Below, piece after piece: positions 45,801 through 53,971 of a DNA stretch of 64,000 bases. The translations under genes and the position numbers were made by a program. The notes under the pieces are model-generated. The model did no database searches. It saw only the letters and a program-made list of their open reading frames with translations, and was not told the DNA's origin. This stretch comes from Vandammella animalimorsus (GTDB lineage: Bacteria > Pseudomonadota > Gammaproteobacteria > Burkholderiales > Burkholderiaceae_C), in the NCBI RefSeq assembly GCF_002285265.1, contig NZ_NSJB01000002.1:124001-188000 (forward strand), given 5' to 3'. Within the stretch, counting starts at the first letter, position 1. Each line of letters starts with the position of its first letter.

Positions 45801-45880
45801 AGGCTCAGGCCGATGAACAACAGCACCAGGGGCAAGGCCATGAGCAAGCCCCCGAAAAACAGCTCTATCCATGGATCCAT
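42860..45880 (-). CDS. DUF2339 large multi-spanning membrane protein
   Basis: A 1006-residue inner membrane protein. One N-terminal membrane segment (MDPWIELFFGGLLMALPLVL) is followed by a Gln-rich coiled coil (about residues 28-58) and an Ala/Pro-rich linker, then more than 20 predicted hydrophobic segments. Typical family runs are FSTGNVPVKVGMLVLFAGVAALLRYA and VQGGALGILLLTWFAAYRLY. Function unknown. GGGAGG before ATG 45880 supports the start. Confidence 0.88.
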   Translation of the reverse strand: MDPWIELFFGGLLMALPLVLLFIGLSLHRLRRQVRALEQRSQQQQRQIQQLQQSLAAGAGPVAAAPVATREPATATVTVAAPMAHAAAPPAASATAQQAGDEQQGSLAAQARLWAAAVAREPSPPAAAPLGQASADAAPLRDAQAEEALWSDLPPRHRREHSQPPGGTATGGVMAWLRHWFSTGNVPVKVGMLVLFAGVAALLRYAHEQQWVQLPMWARLLGVQAAAVAGLWFGWRQRQARRGFALSVQGGALGILLLTWFAAYRLYGLLPAGAALAGTLATLALTVWLALRQDALALAMFGVLGGFLAPLWLGSGGGHVALFSYYAALNAAIFAICLGRAWQPLQLLGLGFTFGFFGLWLRAQPWPLPHQASAQAFLALFFALYLLLPAWSAWRGHGPAQQRWRWIDAVLVYGAPLAALALQAVLLEGQRRPLAAVALAASLLYGALAYGLRHQARLRPLVRDWAVLGAGFAALTVPLAFSAQATSVAWASLALALLWQGLRQRQPLLQGLGLTLHVLAWLVLQQARNGGIGNGQATAVVQPAWPVLNPWFATTAFLALTLLAAAWCLARWRQRPLHDRWALGLLILGVLELLGAGLREIALHSSGAAAEAWRLMLLALLGCAAAAVYRWSLPLPVLARTALLLGLAGPMLHWLLDPGHWYHPHSLWMALALAMYLASSRAVLHWLGPARPARMGEPAQGRAVRAWHAQANTAWWLHALLAATLWLWQACEDWLGPDAALLQGWALPLLAAPALGLALLQMRAPQWLGYGAAPEALAVSAAPARAAAAPGAASDAARHWPRVLARCTLWALGLVALPGLLLPGRPAPLPWLPVLNPQDLALLASLGLALRLWWPLQGAKTAPPWPWLAGQGSGQPYGLAALLALLWLSKSALAAVHHWAGVPWALPALLHSALAQTVLTLLWGALAVAAWVQGSRRRSRPLWTLGLLVMGAVLLKLVLLDRQHLGNLWGIASFMGYGLLCVVVGYLAPAPPRERASAANEEAADA

Positions 45881-45999
45881 CGGGCCTCCCCCCTGATCGA
45901 CTGCTTTGTGATTGGCGCCCGCCAGTGTAGGGCCTGCATGCGCAGCCCCGGCCAACGCGGCATACTCGGCAACCTTGCCCTCTTGAGCACACCCACGCC

Positions 46000-46872
46000 A
46001 TGAACGACTCCAACACCATGCCCAGCCTGTACCGCGACCTGCCCACGCAGGAGGCCATCGACCAGGCCTACAACCCCTCGCTGGGGCTGGATCTGGGGGC
46101 CATCGTGCAGCATTTCGAGACGCAGTCCGAGCGCGCGCGCCAGCGCTGGCGCTACATCCCGGACGTGCCCTACGGCCCCACGCGCGAGGAAAAGCTCGAC
46201 ATCTTCCCCGCCGACCGCCCCGATGCGCCCGTGCTGCTGTTCATCCACGGCGGCTACTGGCGCTCGCGCTGCGCCCGCGACTTCAGCGCCATCGCCCAGG
46301 GCCCGCGCGAGCTGGGCATGACGGTGGTGCTGATCGACTACGCCCTGTGCCCCAAGGTCACGCTCGATGAAATCAGCCGCCAGGCGCGCGCCAGCCTGGT
46401 CTGGGTGCGGCGCCACATCGCGCAGTACAACGGCGACCCAGGGCGCATCACGCTGGCCGGCCATTCGGCCGGCGCGCACCTGGCCGCCATGTGCCTGCAA
46501 ACGCCCTGGCAGCGCGACTACGGCCTACCCCAGGACCTGGCGCGCGCCGCGCTGCTCATCAGCGGCATCTACGACATTGCCCCGCTGCGCTACAGCTACC
46601 TGCAGCCGGCCATCCAGCTCGACAGCGGCATCATCGCGCGCAACTCGCCCATGTTTGGCGTGCAGCCCAGCCAGGCCCAGGCCCTGCTGACCTGGGGCGC
46701 AGACGAAAGCAGCGAGTTCGCCCGCCAGTCGCAGGACTTCCTGGCCCAATGGCACGGCGCTGGCAACCAAGGCAGCGCACTGGCCCTGCCCGGCGCCAAC
46801 CACTACACCGCGCTCGACGGGCTGGGCCGCGCCGACAGCGCCCTGTGCCAATGGCTGGCGCAGCATGGGTGA
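46000..46872 (+). CDS. Alpha/beta hydrolase, arylformamidase-like
   Basis: A 290-residue hydrolase beginning MNDSNTMPSLYRDLPTQEAI. The oxyanion-hole motif FIHGGYWRS (HGGYW) and nucleophile elbow LAGHSAGAHLAA with the catalytic serine match the kynurenine formamidase/esterase group. The histidine is in PGANHYTALDGL. No kynurenine pathway genes are nearby, so the substrate is open. Divergent from the DUF2339 gene. Confidence 0.88.
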   Translation: MNDSNTMPSLYRDLPTQEAIDQAYNPSLGLDLGAIVQHFETQSERARQRWRYIPDVPYGPTREEKLDIFPADRPDAPVLLFIHGGYWRSRCARDFSAIAQGPRELGMTVVLIDYALCPKVTLDEISRQARASLVWVRRHIAQYNGDPGRITLAGHSAGAHLAAMCLQTPWQRDYGLPQDLARAALLISGIYDIAPLRYSYLQPAIQLDSGIIARNSPMFGVQPSQAQALLTWGADESSEFARQSQDFLAQWHGAGNQGSALALPGANHYTALDGLGRADSALCQWLAQHG

Positions 46873-46949
46873 GAACCAGTTTTGAGAACCCGTTCCAGGC
46901 CGGCGCAAAAAAATTTTCACATTTCGCCAGACGGGCCAAAAAACACCCC

Positions 46950-46955
46950 TATAAT
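46950..46955 (+). promoter_or_regulatory. -10 box of tRNA-Gly promoter
   Basis: A consensus TATAAT lies 46 nt before the tRNA-Gly gene. No clear -35 box is seen at the standard spacing; TTCGCC at 46923-46928 is the nearest candidate. Confidence 0.6.
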
Positions 46956-47001
46956 CTCGGCTTTCGCTGATGCGCTCTCAAGCCGAGAGGCGTTGGCCAA
47001 T

Positions 47002-47077
47002 GCGGGAATAGCTCAGTTGGTAGAGCGCAACCTTGCCAAGGTTGAGGTCGCCGGTTCGAGACCGGTTTCCCGCTCCA
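47002..47077 (+). tRNA. tRNA-Gly(GCC)
   Basis: A 76-nt tRNA starting GCGGGAATAGCTCAGTTGG with acceptor arm partner TTCCCGC and encoded CCA. The anticodon loop TTGCCAA between CAACC and GGTTG gives anticodon GCC, which reads GGC and GGU glycine codons. Confidence 0.98.
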
Positions 47078-47111
47078 GATTCAAGCAGTCGCCAGCGGCG
47101 GCTGCCCAATG

Positions 47112-47137
47112 AAAAGGGCCTGCAAAGGCCCTTTTTT
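47112..47137 (+). terminator. Rho-independent terminator after tRNA-Gly
   Basis: AAAAGGGCC (47112-47120) and GGCCC (47127-47131) form a stem with a TGCAAA loop, followed by six T that also pair with the A run. It ends the tRNA-Gly transcript. Confidence 0.92.
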
Positions 47138-47224
47138 CATGCGCGCGCCAATGCACAGGCTCTGCGCCCGCCCTGACCTGCCCAGGCACGGACGCCCTCC
47201 CCCAACACCCCATAGAATCGCGCC

Positions 47225-47290
47225 TTTGGCTGTCAGAACTTGCAAGTTTGGCTGTCAGATCTGGCACTTTTGGTTGTCAGATCTGGCGCT
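47225..47290 (+). repeat. Three direct 22-bp repeats upstream of valS
   Basis: Copies begin at 47225, 47247 and 47269 with a period of exactly 22 bp. Consensus TTTGGCTGTCAGATCTGGCA, where copies 2 and 3 are nearly identical and copy 1 diverges in its second half. The core GTCAGATCTGGC holds the palindrome CAGATCTG. The array ends 71 bp before the valS start. A period of two helical turns would place bound proteins on one face of the DNA. Confidence 0.85.
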
Positions 47291-47361
47291 AACAGATTCT
47301 CAGTGCCAGCACGCCGCCGCAGCGTCAGGCGGCGCCATGCCCCCATTCCCGCCCCATTGCC

Positions 47362-50310
47362 ATGAGTCCATCGACCCCCGCCCAACCCGGCCTCGCCTCC
47401 CTGTCCAAATCCTTTGAACCCGCCGCCATCGAGGCCCAATGGGGCCCCGCGTGGGAGGCCGCAGGCTTAGGCGCGGCGGGCTTTCGCGGCACGGGCGCGC
47501 CCAGCGCCGAGGCCGCGGCCAAGGGCGAGAACTTCGCCATCCAGTTGCCGCCGCCCAATGTGACGGGCACGCTGCACATGGGCCATGCCTTCAACCAGAC
47601 CATCATGGACAGCCTCACGCGCTACCACCGCATGCGGGGCTTCAACACGGCCTGGATTCCGGGCACCGACCACGCCGGCATTGCCACGCAAATCGTGGTG
47701 GAGCGCCAATTGCAGGCGCAAGGCATCAGCCGCTACGACATGGGCGCGACGCTGCCCGAGGCGCGCAAGAACTTCGTCGCCAAGGTGTGGGAGTGGAAAG
47801 AGCAGTCGGGCAACACCATCACCGAGCAAATGCGCCGCATGGGCGACACGGTGGACTGGAGCCGCGAGTACTTCACGATGGATGACAAGCTCTCCAAAGT
47901 GGTGACGGAAACCTTTGTGCGCCTGTACGAGCAAGGCCTGATCTACCGTGGCAAGCGCCTGGTGAACTGGGACCCGGTGCTCAAAAGCGCGGTGAGCGAC
48001 CTGGAGGTGGAAAGCGTCGAATCCGACGGCAAGATGCACTACATCTGCTACCCCTTCGTCGATGGGCCACAGATGATTAACGGCCAGCTTGAGCGCGGCA
48101 TGACCATTGCCACCACGCGCCCCGAGACCATGATGGCCGATGGCGCGCTGGCCGTGCACCCCGAGGACGAGCGCTACAAGCACCTGGTGGGCAAGTGGGT
48201 GGAGCTGCCGCTGAACAACCGCAACATCCCCATCATTGCCGATGATTTCGTCGATCGCGAGTTCGGCTCGGGCTGCGTGAAGATCACTGGCGCGCACGAC
48301 TTCAACGACTACGCCTGCGCCTTGCGGCACGACCTGCCGCTGATCACCATCTTCACGCTGGATGCGCACATCAACGACAACGGCCCTGCACCCTATCGCG
48401 GGCTGGACCGCTACGAAGCGCGCAAGCAGTTCCTGGCCGACTTGCAGGCCGGCGGCTACGTGATCGACATCAAGCCGCACAAATACATGCTGCCCATTTG
48501 CGCGCGCACCGGCTCGGTGGTGGAGCCCATGCTCACCGACCAATGGTTCATCGCCATGACCAAGGTGGGCGAGGGCGAGACCAAATCCATCGCGCAAAAG
48601 GCCATCGACGCCGTGCAAAGCGGCCAGGTGCGCTTTGTGCCCGAGAACTGGGTCAACACCTACAACCAGTGGATGAACAACATCCAGGACTGGACCATCA
48701 GCCGCCAGCTCTGGTGGGGCCACCAAATCCCCGCATGGTACGGCGAGGACGGCAGCGTGTACGTGGCCCGCAACGAGCAGGAGGCCCGCGACAAGGCCGC
48801 TGCCGCAGGCTACACCGGCGCATTGGAGCGCGACCCCGACGTGCTGGACACCTGGTACTCGTCAGCGCTCGTGCCCTTCTCGACCATGGGCTGGCCCGAG
48901 GCCCAGAGCACGGACGGCAGCAGCAATGCCACCGCCGACTACAACCTCTACCTGCCCAGCAGCGTGCTGGTCACCGGCTACGACATCATCTTCTTCTGGG
49001 TCGCGCGCATGATCATGATGACGACCCACTTCACCGGCCGCGTGCCCTTCAAAGACGTGTACATCCACGGCCTGGTGCGCGACGCGCAGGGCAAGAAGAT
49101 GAGCAAATCGGAAGGCAACGTGCTCGACCCCGTGGACTTGATCGACGGCATCGCACTCGAACCGCTGCTCAAAAAACGCACCACCGGCCTGCGCAAGCCC
49201 GAAACCGCGCCGCAGGTGGAAAAAGCCACGCGCAAAGAATTCCCCGATGGCATCCCTGCCTACGGCGCGGACGCGCTGCGCTTCACCTTCGCGGCGCTGG
49301 CGAGCCTGGGCCGCAACATCAACTTCGACAGCAAGCGCTGCGAGGGCTACCGCAACTTCTGCAACAAGCTCTGGAACGCCAGCCGCTTCGTGCTGATGAA
49401 CTGCGAAGGCTTTGATTGCAGCGACGAGGGCACGGCCCAGCACCGCAGCGCCGCCGATCGCTGGATCGTCAGCCGCCTGCAAAAGACCGAGGCCGCCGTG
49501 GCCCAAGGCTTTGCCGACTACCGCCTGGACAACGTCGCCACCGCCATTTACGACTTCGTCTGGAACGAGTACTGCGACTGGTACCTGGAAATCGCCAAAG
49601 TGCAAATCCAGACCGGCAGCCCCGATCAGCAACGCGCCACGCGCCGCACCCTGCTGCGCGTGCTCGAAGCCGTGCTGCGCCTGGCGCACCCCGTCATCCC
49701 GTTCGTGACCGAGGCGCTGTGGCAAGTCGTGGCCCCGCTGGCGGGCAAGACCGTGCCGCCCGGCGGCAGCATCGCCACCGCGCCCTACCCACAGGCGCAG
49801 GCCGAAAACATCGACGAAGCGGCAGAAAGCCAAGTCGCCCAGCTCAAAGCCCTGGTGGACGCCTGCCGCACCCTGCGCGGCGAAATGAACATCTCCCCCG
49901 CCCAGCGCCTGCCGCTGTATGCCGTGGCCGATTCGGCTGCCGCCAGCCAGCAACTGCACGCCGTGGCGCCCGTGCTCAAAGCCCTGGCCAAGCTCAGCGA
50001 AGTCAAGGTCTTTGCCAGCGAGGCCGAGTGGGCGCAAGCCGCTGCCGCCGCGCCCGTGGCCGTGGTGGGCGATGCGCGCCTGTGCCTGTTCGTCGAAATC
50101 GACGTGGCCGCCGAAAAAGCCCGCCTGAACAAGGAAATCGCCCGCCTTGAAGGCGAGGTGAAAAAAGCCGAAGGCAAGCTCGCCAACGAAGCCTTCGTCG
50201 CCAAGGCCCCGCCTGCCGTCATCGAGCAGGAAAAGCAGCGCGTGGCCGACTTCGGCGCCACGTTGGCGCGCCTGCGCGAGCAGTTACAGAAGCTGGAGAA
50301 GCTGGCGTAA
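47362..50310 (+). CDS. valS: Valyl-tRNA synthetase
   Basis: A 982-residue class Ia synthetase charging tRNA-Val. HIGH-type motif LHMGHAFNQ near residue 75, CP1 editing domain with [15 protein letters not shown] motif near residue 577 ([10 protein letters not shown]), the anticodon-binding domain and a C-terminal coiled coil (about residues 910-982). ATG 47362 begins [20 protein letters not shown]. The C-terminal region is normal for the family. Confidence 0.98.
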   Translation: MSPSTPAQPGLASLSKSFEPAAIEAQWGPAWEAAGLGAAGFRGTGAPSAEAAAKGENFAIQLPPPNVTGTLHMGHAFNQTIMDSLTRYHRMRGFNTAWIPGTDHAGIATQIVVERQLQAQGISRYDMGATLPEARKNFVAKVWEWKEQSGNTITEQMRRMGDTVDWSREYFTMDDKLSKVVTETFVRLYEQGLIYRGKRLVNWDPVLKSAVSDLEVESVESDGKMHYICYPFVDGPQMINGQLERGMTIATTRPETMMADGALAVHPEDERYKHLVGKWVELPLNNRNIPIIADDFVDREFGSGCVKITGAHDFNDYACALRHDLPLITIFTLDAHINDNGPAPYRGLDRYEARKQFLADLQAGGYVIDIKPHKYMLPICARTGSVVEPMLTDQWFIAMTKVGEGETKSIAQKAIDAVQSGQVRFVPENWVNTYNQWMNNIQDWTISRQLWWGHQIPAWYGEDGSVYVARNEQEARDKAAAAGYTGALERDPDVLDTWYSSALVPFSTMGWPEAQSTDGSSNATADYNLYLPSSVLVTGYDIIFFWVARMIMMTTHFTGRVPFKDVYIHGLVRDAQGKKMSKSEGNVLDPVDLIDGIALEPLLKKRTTGLRKPETAPQVEKATRKEFPDGIPAYGADALRFTFAALASLGRNINFDSKRCEGYRNFCNKLWNASRFVLMNCEGFDCSDEGTAQHRSAADRWIVSRLQKTEAAVAQGFADYRLDNVATAIYDFVWNEYCDWYLEIAKVQIQTGSPDQQRATRRTLLRVLEAVLRLAHPVIPFVTEALWQVVAPLAGKTVPPGGSIATAPYPQAQAENIDEAAESQVAQLKALVDACRTLRGEMNISPAQRLPLYAVADSAAASQQLHAVAPVLKALAKLSEVKVFASEAEWAQAAAAAPVAVVGDARLCLFVEIDVAAEKARLNKEIARLEGEVKKAEGKLANEAFVAKAPPAVIEQEKQRVADFGATLARLREQLQKLEKLA

Positions 50311-50538
50311 CTTGGCTGACGCCCCAACGCCATGCCCCTGCACATTGCCACCCCTTGCAGGCCTGGCCCGCGCTGAGCGCGGCTGCGGGCCGCAAGGCCT
50401 GGCACGCCGATCTGCATGCATCGCCACAATGAAGGCCCACTGCCGCTTGCACTGCCAACGCAGCAGCTTCAAGGCCTGCGTGGCGCAGCCTCAAACTGCC
50501 ATGCGGCTGGCACGCGCCCAGCAAACCAACCCGTAGAG

Positions 50539-50979
50539 ATGACACCGCCGCGCGCCCTGGTGCTGGACACCAACATCGTGCTGGACATGCTGCTGTTTGG
50601 CGACCCGAGAGCGACCGCCGCGCAGGCGCAGCTGTGGGCTGCGCTGGCCCAACCCACGCCGCGCCTGCACTGGATCGCCACCACGGCCATGCGCGCCGAG
50701 CTCGCGCACGTGCTGACCTATGCCCACCTGCAGCCGCGCATGGCCCATTACCAGCGAACGGCGGCAGACATCCTGGCGCAATTCGACGCTGCGGTCACCC
50801 TGGTCAATGCCGCCGCCGAAACCGCCGTGCGCTGCCGCGATGGGGACGACCAGAAATTCATCGACCTGGCCATTGCCCACCGCGCCGTGCTGCTGAGCAA
50901 GGACCGCCAAGTGCTCAAGCTGCGCAACCGCCTGGCGCGGCTGGACGTGCTGGCCGCAGCGGCACTGCCGCAGCTTTGA
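50539..50979 (+). CDS. PIN-domain protein, putative toxin
   Basis: A 146-residue PIN-like ribonuclease domain. The acidic residues of the active site are in LVLDTNIVLDML, in AELAHVL and in GDDQKFIDLA, with LLSKDRQVLKL as the last strand. It resembles COG1569-like predicted toxins of toxin-antitoxin systems. No antitoxin gene is adjacent: upstream is valS (228 bp away) and downstream a convergent gene. It may be an orphan. ATG 50539 is the first start that fits the fold. Confidence 0.8.
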   Translation: MTPPRALVLDTNIVLDMLLFGDPRATAAQAQLWAALAQPTPRLHWIATTAMRAELAHVLTYAHLQPRMAHYQRTAADILAQFDAAVTLVNAAAETAVRCRDGDDQKFIDLAIAHRAVLLSKDRQVLKLRNRLARLDVLAAAALPQL

Positions 50980-50992
50980 TAGCCTGCCCACA

Positions 50993-52528
50993 TCAACCGC
51001 CACAGCCCCCACAACCGCCGCCGCAGCCACCGCCATCGCTGCCTGAGGAGCCACTGCCGGCAATGCCGCCGCAGCCCGCGCCGCCTTGCCCGCCCTGGGC
51101 TGCGGGCGGCTGCATGAATGCCCCTTGCAGCGGCGCTGCCGCCGCCATGCCCTCCAGCGCCACCCCGCCCAGCAGGGCCAGCGCCCATGGCAGATGCGCT
51201 TGCCGCGCCTGCTCTGGATCGTCGCTGCGCTCCAACTGCGCCAGGCGTTCGCGCTGGGCTTGCAGCACGGCCTGGCCTTCGAGGGTCAAGCGCGAGGGGC
51301 GCAAATGCCGCCACCACAGCAGCGGCGCCACCAGCAGCAACAGCAGCAGCGCCAACAAGAAGCCCACCGGGCGCTGCAGCTGCCAGCCGCTGAACACCCG
51401 CAGTGCGCCCACCAGCGCCAGGGCCGCGTAGCCCAGCGCCAGCAGCTTGGCATCCCAAGGCCGATACCACTGCCGGCGCTGCGGCGCCTGCAACCAGCCC
51501 TGCTGCCACAGGCGCTGTTGCAGATCGCGAATTTCCGGCTTGAGCTGCAGCACGGCCTGCGCCCCGCTCTCGCCGTTGAGCAGCGCGGCATCCACCTTGC
51601 GCTGCAGCGCATCGGGCGCCACCAGCGGCGCGCCGCGCTGCCAGGCGCCCTCGTGCCAATGCACATGGCCAGCCTGCCACAGCTCGGCGGCCACAGTGTG
51701 CGCCACCCGGTACGGCCCGCCGGCCAGAAAGGCCAGCTCATACAGCTGCGGCGCACGCGCCGGCAAGGCCTTGTGCCGCGCCGGGCGCAGCCGCCAATGC
51801 AAATGCCGTGCATACCAGAGCAAGGCCAGCATGGCCAGGCCATACAGCAACAAAAACAGCGCACCGGGCATGCGCTGCTGCGGCTGCGCCACCGTCAGCT
51901 GTGCGCAGCCAGCCATCCAGGCAGCCAGGCCCAGCGCCCATGCGGCGCGCCCACTCCAGCCATCTCCCCAGCCGCTGCCGCCGCTCTCGTACTCCTGCTG
52001 TTGCCTGGGCTGGCTGCGTGTGGGCCACCAGCGCGGTTTGGGGATGCGCCAATGAGGTCGCTGCGCCGCTGTGGGCCCAGGCTGCCAGCGCTGCGCGGGC
52101 GCGGGCCAGATGTCCGGCGGCGGGGCAGCGCCAAAGGCCTGGGCATAGGCCTGCAGCGTGCGCGCGTAGTTGCCCCGATGGCGCTGGCTCTCGCACGCGC
52201 CGCCTCGGTTGGGCACATGGTGCATGGTGACCTGCAGCACCTGCGGGCAGAACTGCTCGAAATAGGTCTGGCTGTCGAGCAGGTGCTCATGCCAGACGGC
52301 ATCGACGACCTCGCTGGGGCATTGCGCGCCCTGGTGCGTGACCAGCAGCCACATGAAGCGCCGGTACTCCTGCACCGCACGCGCGGTATAGGCCGCATCC
52401 CAGCCATGGCGCTGGCGCAGCCGCAGCTCCAGATGGCGCGCAAAGCCCTCGTCCTGCGGCCGCCAGCCCTGCAGCCGCTGCCACAGGGCATCTGCCGGCC
52501 CGGCCTGGGCCTTGGTGTGATCGTTCAT
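50993..52528 (-). CDS. TIGR04222-domain membrane protein with N-terminal DUF1399-like region
   Basis: A 511-residue protein. The N-terminal 125 residues contain VVDAVWHEHLLDSQTYFEQF and a later FCPQVLQV, as in the DUF1399/GRDP-like region. A Pro/Arg-rich linker follows, then a membrane helix (about residues 195-235). The central YELAFLAGGPYRVAHTVAAELW is the TIGR04222 signature. Two more membrane helices follow, and the tail is Gly/Ser/Cys-rich, ending in repeated GGGCGG. The function is unknown. AGGAG before ATG 52528 supports the start. Confidence 0.75.
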   Translation of the reverse strand: MNDHTKAQAGPADALWQRLQGWRPQDEGFARHLELRLRQRHGWDAAYTARAVQEYRRFMWLLVTHQGAQCPSEVVDAVWHEHLLDSQTYFEQFCPQVLQVTMHHVPNRGGACESQRHRGNYARTLQAYAQAFGAAPPPDIWPAPAQRWQPGPTAAQRPHWRIPKPRWWPTRSQPRQQQEYESGGSGWGDGWSGRAAWALGLAAWMAGCAQLTVAQPQQRMPGALFLLLYGLAMLALLWYARHLHWRLRPARHKALPARAPQLYELAFLAGGPYRVAHTVAAELWQAGHVHWHEGAWQRGAPLVAPDALQRKVDAALLNGESGAQAVLQLKPEIRDLQQRLWQQGWLQAPQRRQWYRPWDAKLLALGYAALALVGALRVFSGWQLQRPVGFLLALLLLLLVAPLLWWRHLRPSRLTLEGQAVLQAQRERLAQLERSDDPEQARQAHLPWALALLGGVALEGMAAAAPLQGAFMQPPAAQGGQGGAGCGGIAGSGSSGSDGGGCGGGCGGCGG

Positions 52529-52578
52529 GCCTGCTCCTTTGCTGAGCTTTTGTGCAAAAAAACCGCTGGCGCGGCAAG

Positions 52579-52914
52579 TCACAGCACGGCTTCCAGCCCC
52601 TTGCGATCGAGCAGATTGAGCAGCTTGAGCGATGGGCCACTGGGCTGTTTATCGCCTTGTTCCCATTTCCTCACGGTTGAGACACTGGTGTTGAGCACAC
52701 TGGCCAGCACCGCCTGGCTGAGCTTGAGCTGAGCGCGCAGCGCGCGAATCTGGGCGCTGTCGTAAGTCGGCACGGGCTCGATGCAAAGTGCCTCGAACTG
52801 GCCCATCTTGCGCTTGTCAATGAAGCCCAGGCGATGCAGATCGGCTGCTGTCTCATGCACTGCATCAAGGATCGGACTCTTGGCGCGAGGTTTGGTGGGG
52901 GTCTTGACGTTCAT
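52579..52914 (-). CDS. XRE-family antitoxin (HigA/NadS-like)
   Basis: A 111-residue protein with a C-terminal helix-turn-helix (residues about 58-105: RALRAQLKLSQAVLASVLN, VSTVRKWEQGDKQPSG). This is the XRE fold used by antitoxins that pair with RelE/HigB toxins. It overlaps the upstream toxin gene by 50 bp, so the start codon lies in the toxin reading frame, showing tight coupling. It probably binds the palindrome at 53292-53306 to repress the operon. Confidence 0.85.
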   Translation of the reverse strand: MNVKTPTKPRAKSPILDAVHETAADLHRLGFIDKRKMGQFEALCIEPVPTYDSAQIRALRAQLKLSQAVLASVLNTSVSTVRKWEQGDKQPSGPSLKLLNLLDRKGLEAVL

Positions 52915-53281
52915 GGCAAATCTCCTGCAAGAAACCGTCCTCGACGGCTTTGTTCAACTGCGCGGGCGTGCGCGCCAGCAACTGGCTGGCCAGAGCCTGC
53001 AAGGCCTCCAGCTCCACAGCGGAAATGTTGGCACGCGCACTCTTCTCGAAGCCGAACACGAAGAACCAACGATTGCCCAGCCGAGTCGCCACGAGTGTTC
53101 TGGCGCCACCGCTTTTGCCACGGCCGGGCAGGGCCACGCGCTTTTTGACCACACCGCCACCCAGATCGGCATCCACCAGACCACAGCGCATTTCTTCGAC
53201 AGCCGCGCAAAGCGCCGGGTCGGTCAATGCCGTTTTACGCATCCAACGGCTGAAATAGCGGGTCTTAAAGACTCGTGACAT
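52865..53281 (-). CDS. RelE-like toxin (PF06296-type)
   Basis: A 138-residue protein beginning MSRVFKTRYFSRWMRKTALT. The run GGVVKKRVALPGRGKSGGAR and FVFGFEKSARANIS are typical of the RelE-like toxins encoded before an XRE antitoxin. Such toxins cut mRNA on the ribosome. ATG 53281 is chosen; upstream in-frame starts would pass through the operator. The toxin-first order and long overlap follow HigBA-type systems. Confidence 0.85.
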   Translation of the reverse strand: MSRVFKTRYFSRWMRKTALTDPALCAAVEEMRCGLVDADLGGGVVKKRVALPGRGKSGGARTLVATRLGNRWFFVFGFEKSARANISAVELEALQALASQLLARTPAQLNKAVEDGFLQEICHERQDPHQTSRQESDP

Positions 53282-53291
53282 TGAAATATTG

Positions 53292-53306
53292 TGCCACCTA
53301 GTGGCA
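53292..53306. promoter_or_regulatory. Palindromic operator of the RelE/XRE module
   Basis: TGCCAC, CTA, GTGGCA: a perfect inverted repeat with a 3-nt spacer, 10 nt upstream of the toxin start. The surrounding sequence is AT-rich (AATATT, TATTTT) and can hold the promoter, so binding would block transcription. No Shine-Dalgarno sequence is seen before ATG 53281, so the transcript may be leaderless or weakly translated. Confidence 0.6.
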
Positions 53307-53420
53307 TATTTTCCGAAAACTCCCATGCACTCATGACCGGACGGCCTTTGAATGCTCGCGCCTGCTCCTTGACTGTTCTATTGCCCGATGGGGGCTGACG
53401 GCAGTCCCATAATATGGCGC

Positions 53421-53912
53421 ATGCCACAGCGCTGGAAACCCAATGTCACCGTCGCGGCCGTGATCGAGCGGCAAGGGCGCTTTCTGCTGGTCGAAGAGCA
53501 CACTGCCGAGGGCCTGCGTCTGAATACGCCTGCCGGCCACCTGGACCCGGGCGAGAGCCTGCCGGCTGCCTGCCGCCGTGAAGTCCTTGAAGAGACGGCC
53601 TACGATTTCGAGCCCACCGCGCTGGTGGGCATTTATCTGCACCGCACCGCGCCAGATGCGCCGCAGGACATCACCTACCTGCGCTTTTGCTTTTGCGGCA
53701 CGCTGGGCGCGCACCATGCCGCTCAGCCGCTGGACCAAGGCATCGTGCGCGCGCTGTGGCTGAGCCCACAGGAAATCCGAGCCAGCCGCGCGCTGCACCG
53801 CTCGGCGCTGGTGCTGCAAAGCATCGACGACTACCTGGCCGGCCAGCGCGGCGCGCTGGATTTGCTGCACGCCCACGTCCATCACCACCACTTGGAGGGG
53901 GGAGGGCAATAG
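53421..53912 (+). CDS. nudJ: Nudix hydrolase, NudJ-like
   Basis: A 163-residue Nudix protein beginning MPQRWKPNVTVAAVIERQGR, the NudJ start. The Nudix box (residues about 39-61) has GHLDPGESLPAACRREVLEE. NudJ hydrolyses thiamine and nucleoside pyro/triphosphates. ATG 53421 fits the family better than ATG 53388. His-rich HVHHHHLEGGG tail. Divergent from the RelE/XRE operon. Confidence 0.88.
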   Translation: MPQRWKPNVTVAAVIERQGRFLLVEEHTAEGLRLNTPAGHLDPGESLPAACRREVLEETAYDFEPTALVGIYLHRTAPDAPQDITYLRFCFCGTLGAHHAAQPLDQGIVRALWLSPQEIRASRALHRSALVLQSIDDYLAGQRGALDLLHAHVHHHHLEGGGQ

Positions 53913-53925
53913 CCCGCCCCCTGGC

Positions 53926-53958
53926 CTGCCAGCCATTGCGGCTGGCCTTTTGCTTTTT
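53926..53958 (+). terminator. Rho-independent terminator after the Nudix gene
   Basis: GCCAGCC (53928-53934) and GGCTGGC (53940-53946) form a 7-bp stem with a 5-nt loop, followed by CTTTTGCTTTTTT. It lies between the Nudix gene and pepP. Confidence 0.75.
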
Positions 53959-53971
53959 TCACCCCATCGCT

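Noticed and set aside
47225-47290. The 22-bp repeats considered as a CRISPR or a T-box leader
   Set aside because: There are no unique spacers and no cas genes; no specifier hairpin or antiterminator is seen, and T-boxes are not expected in this group.
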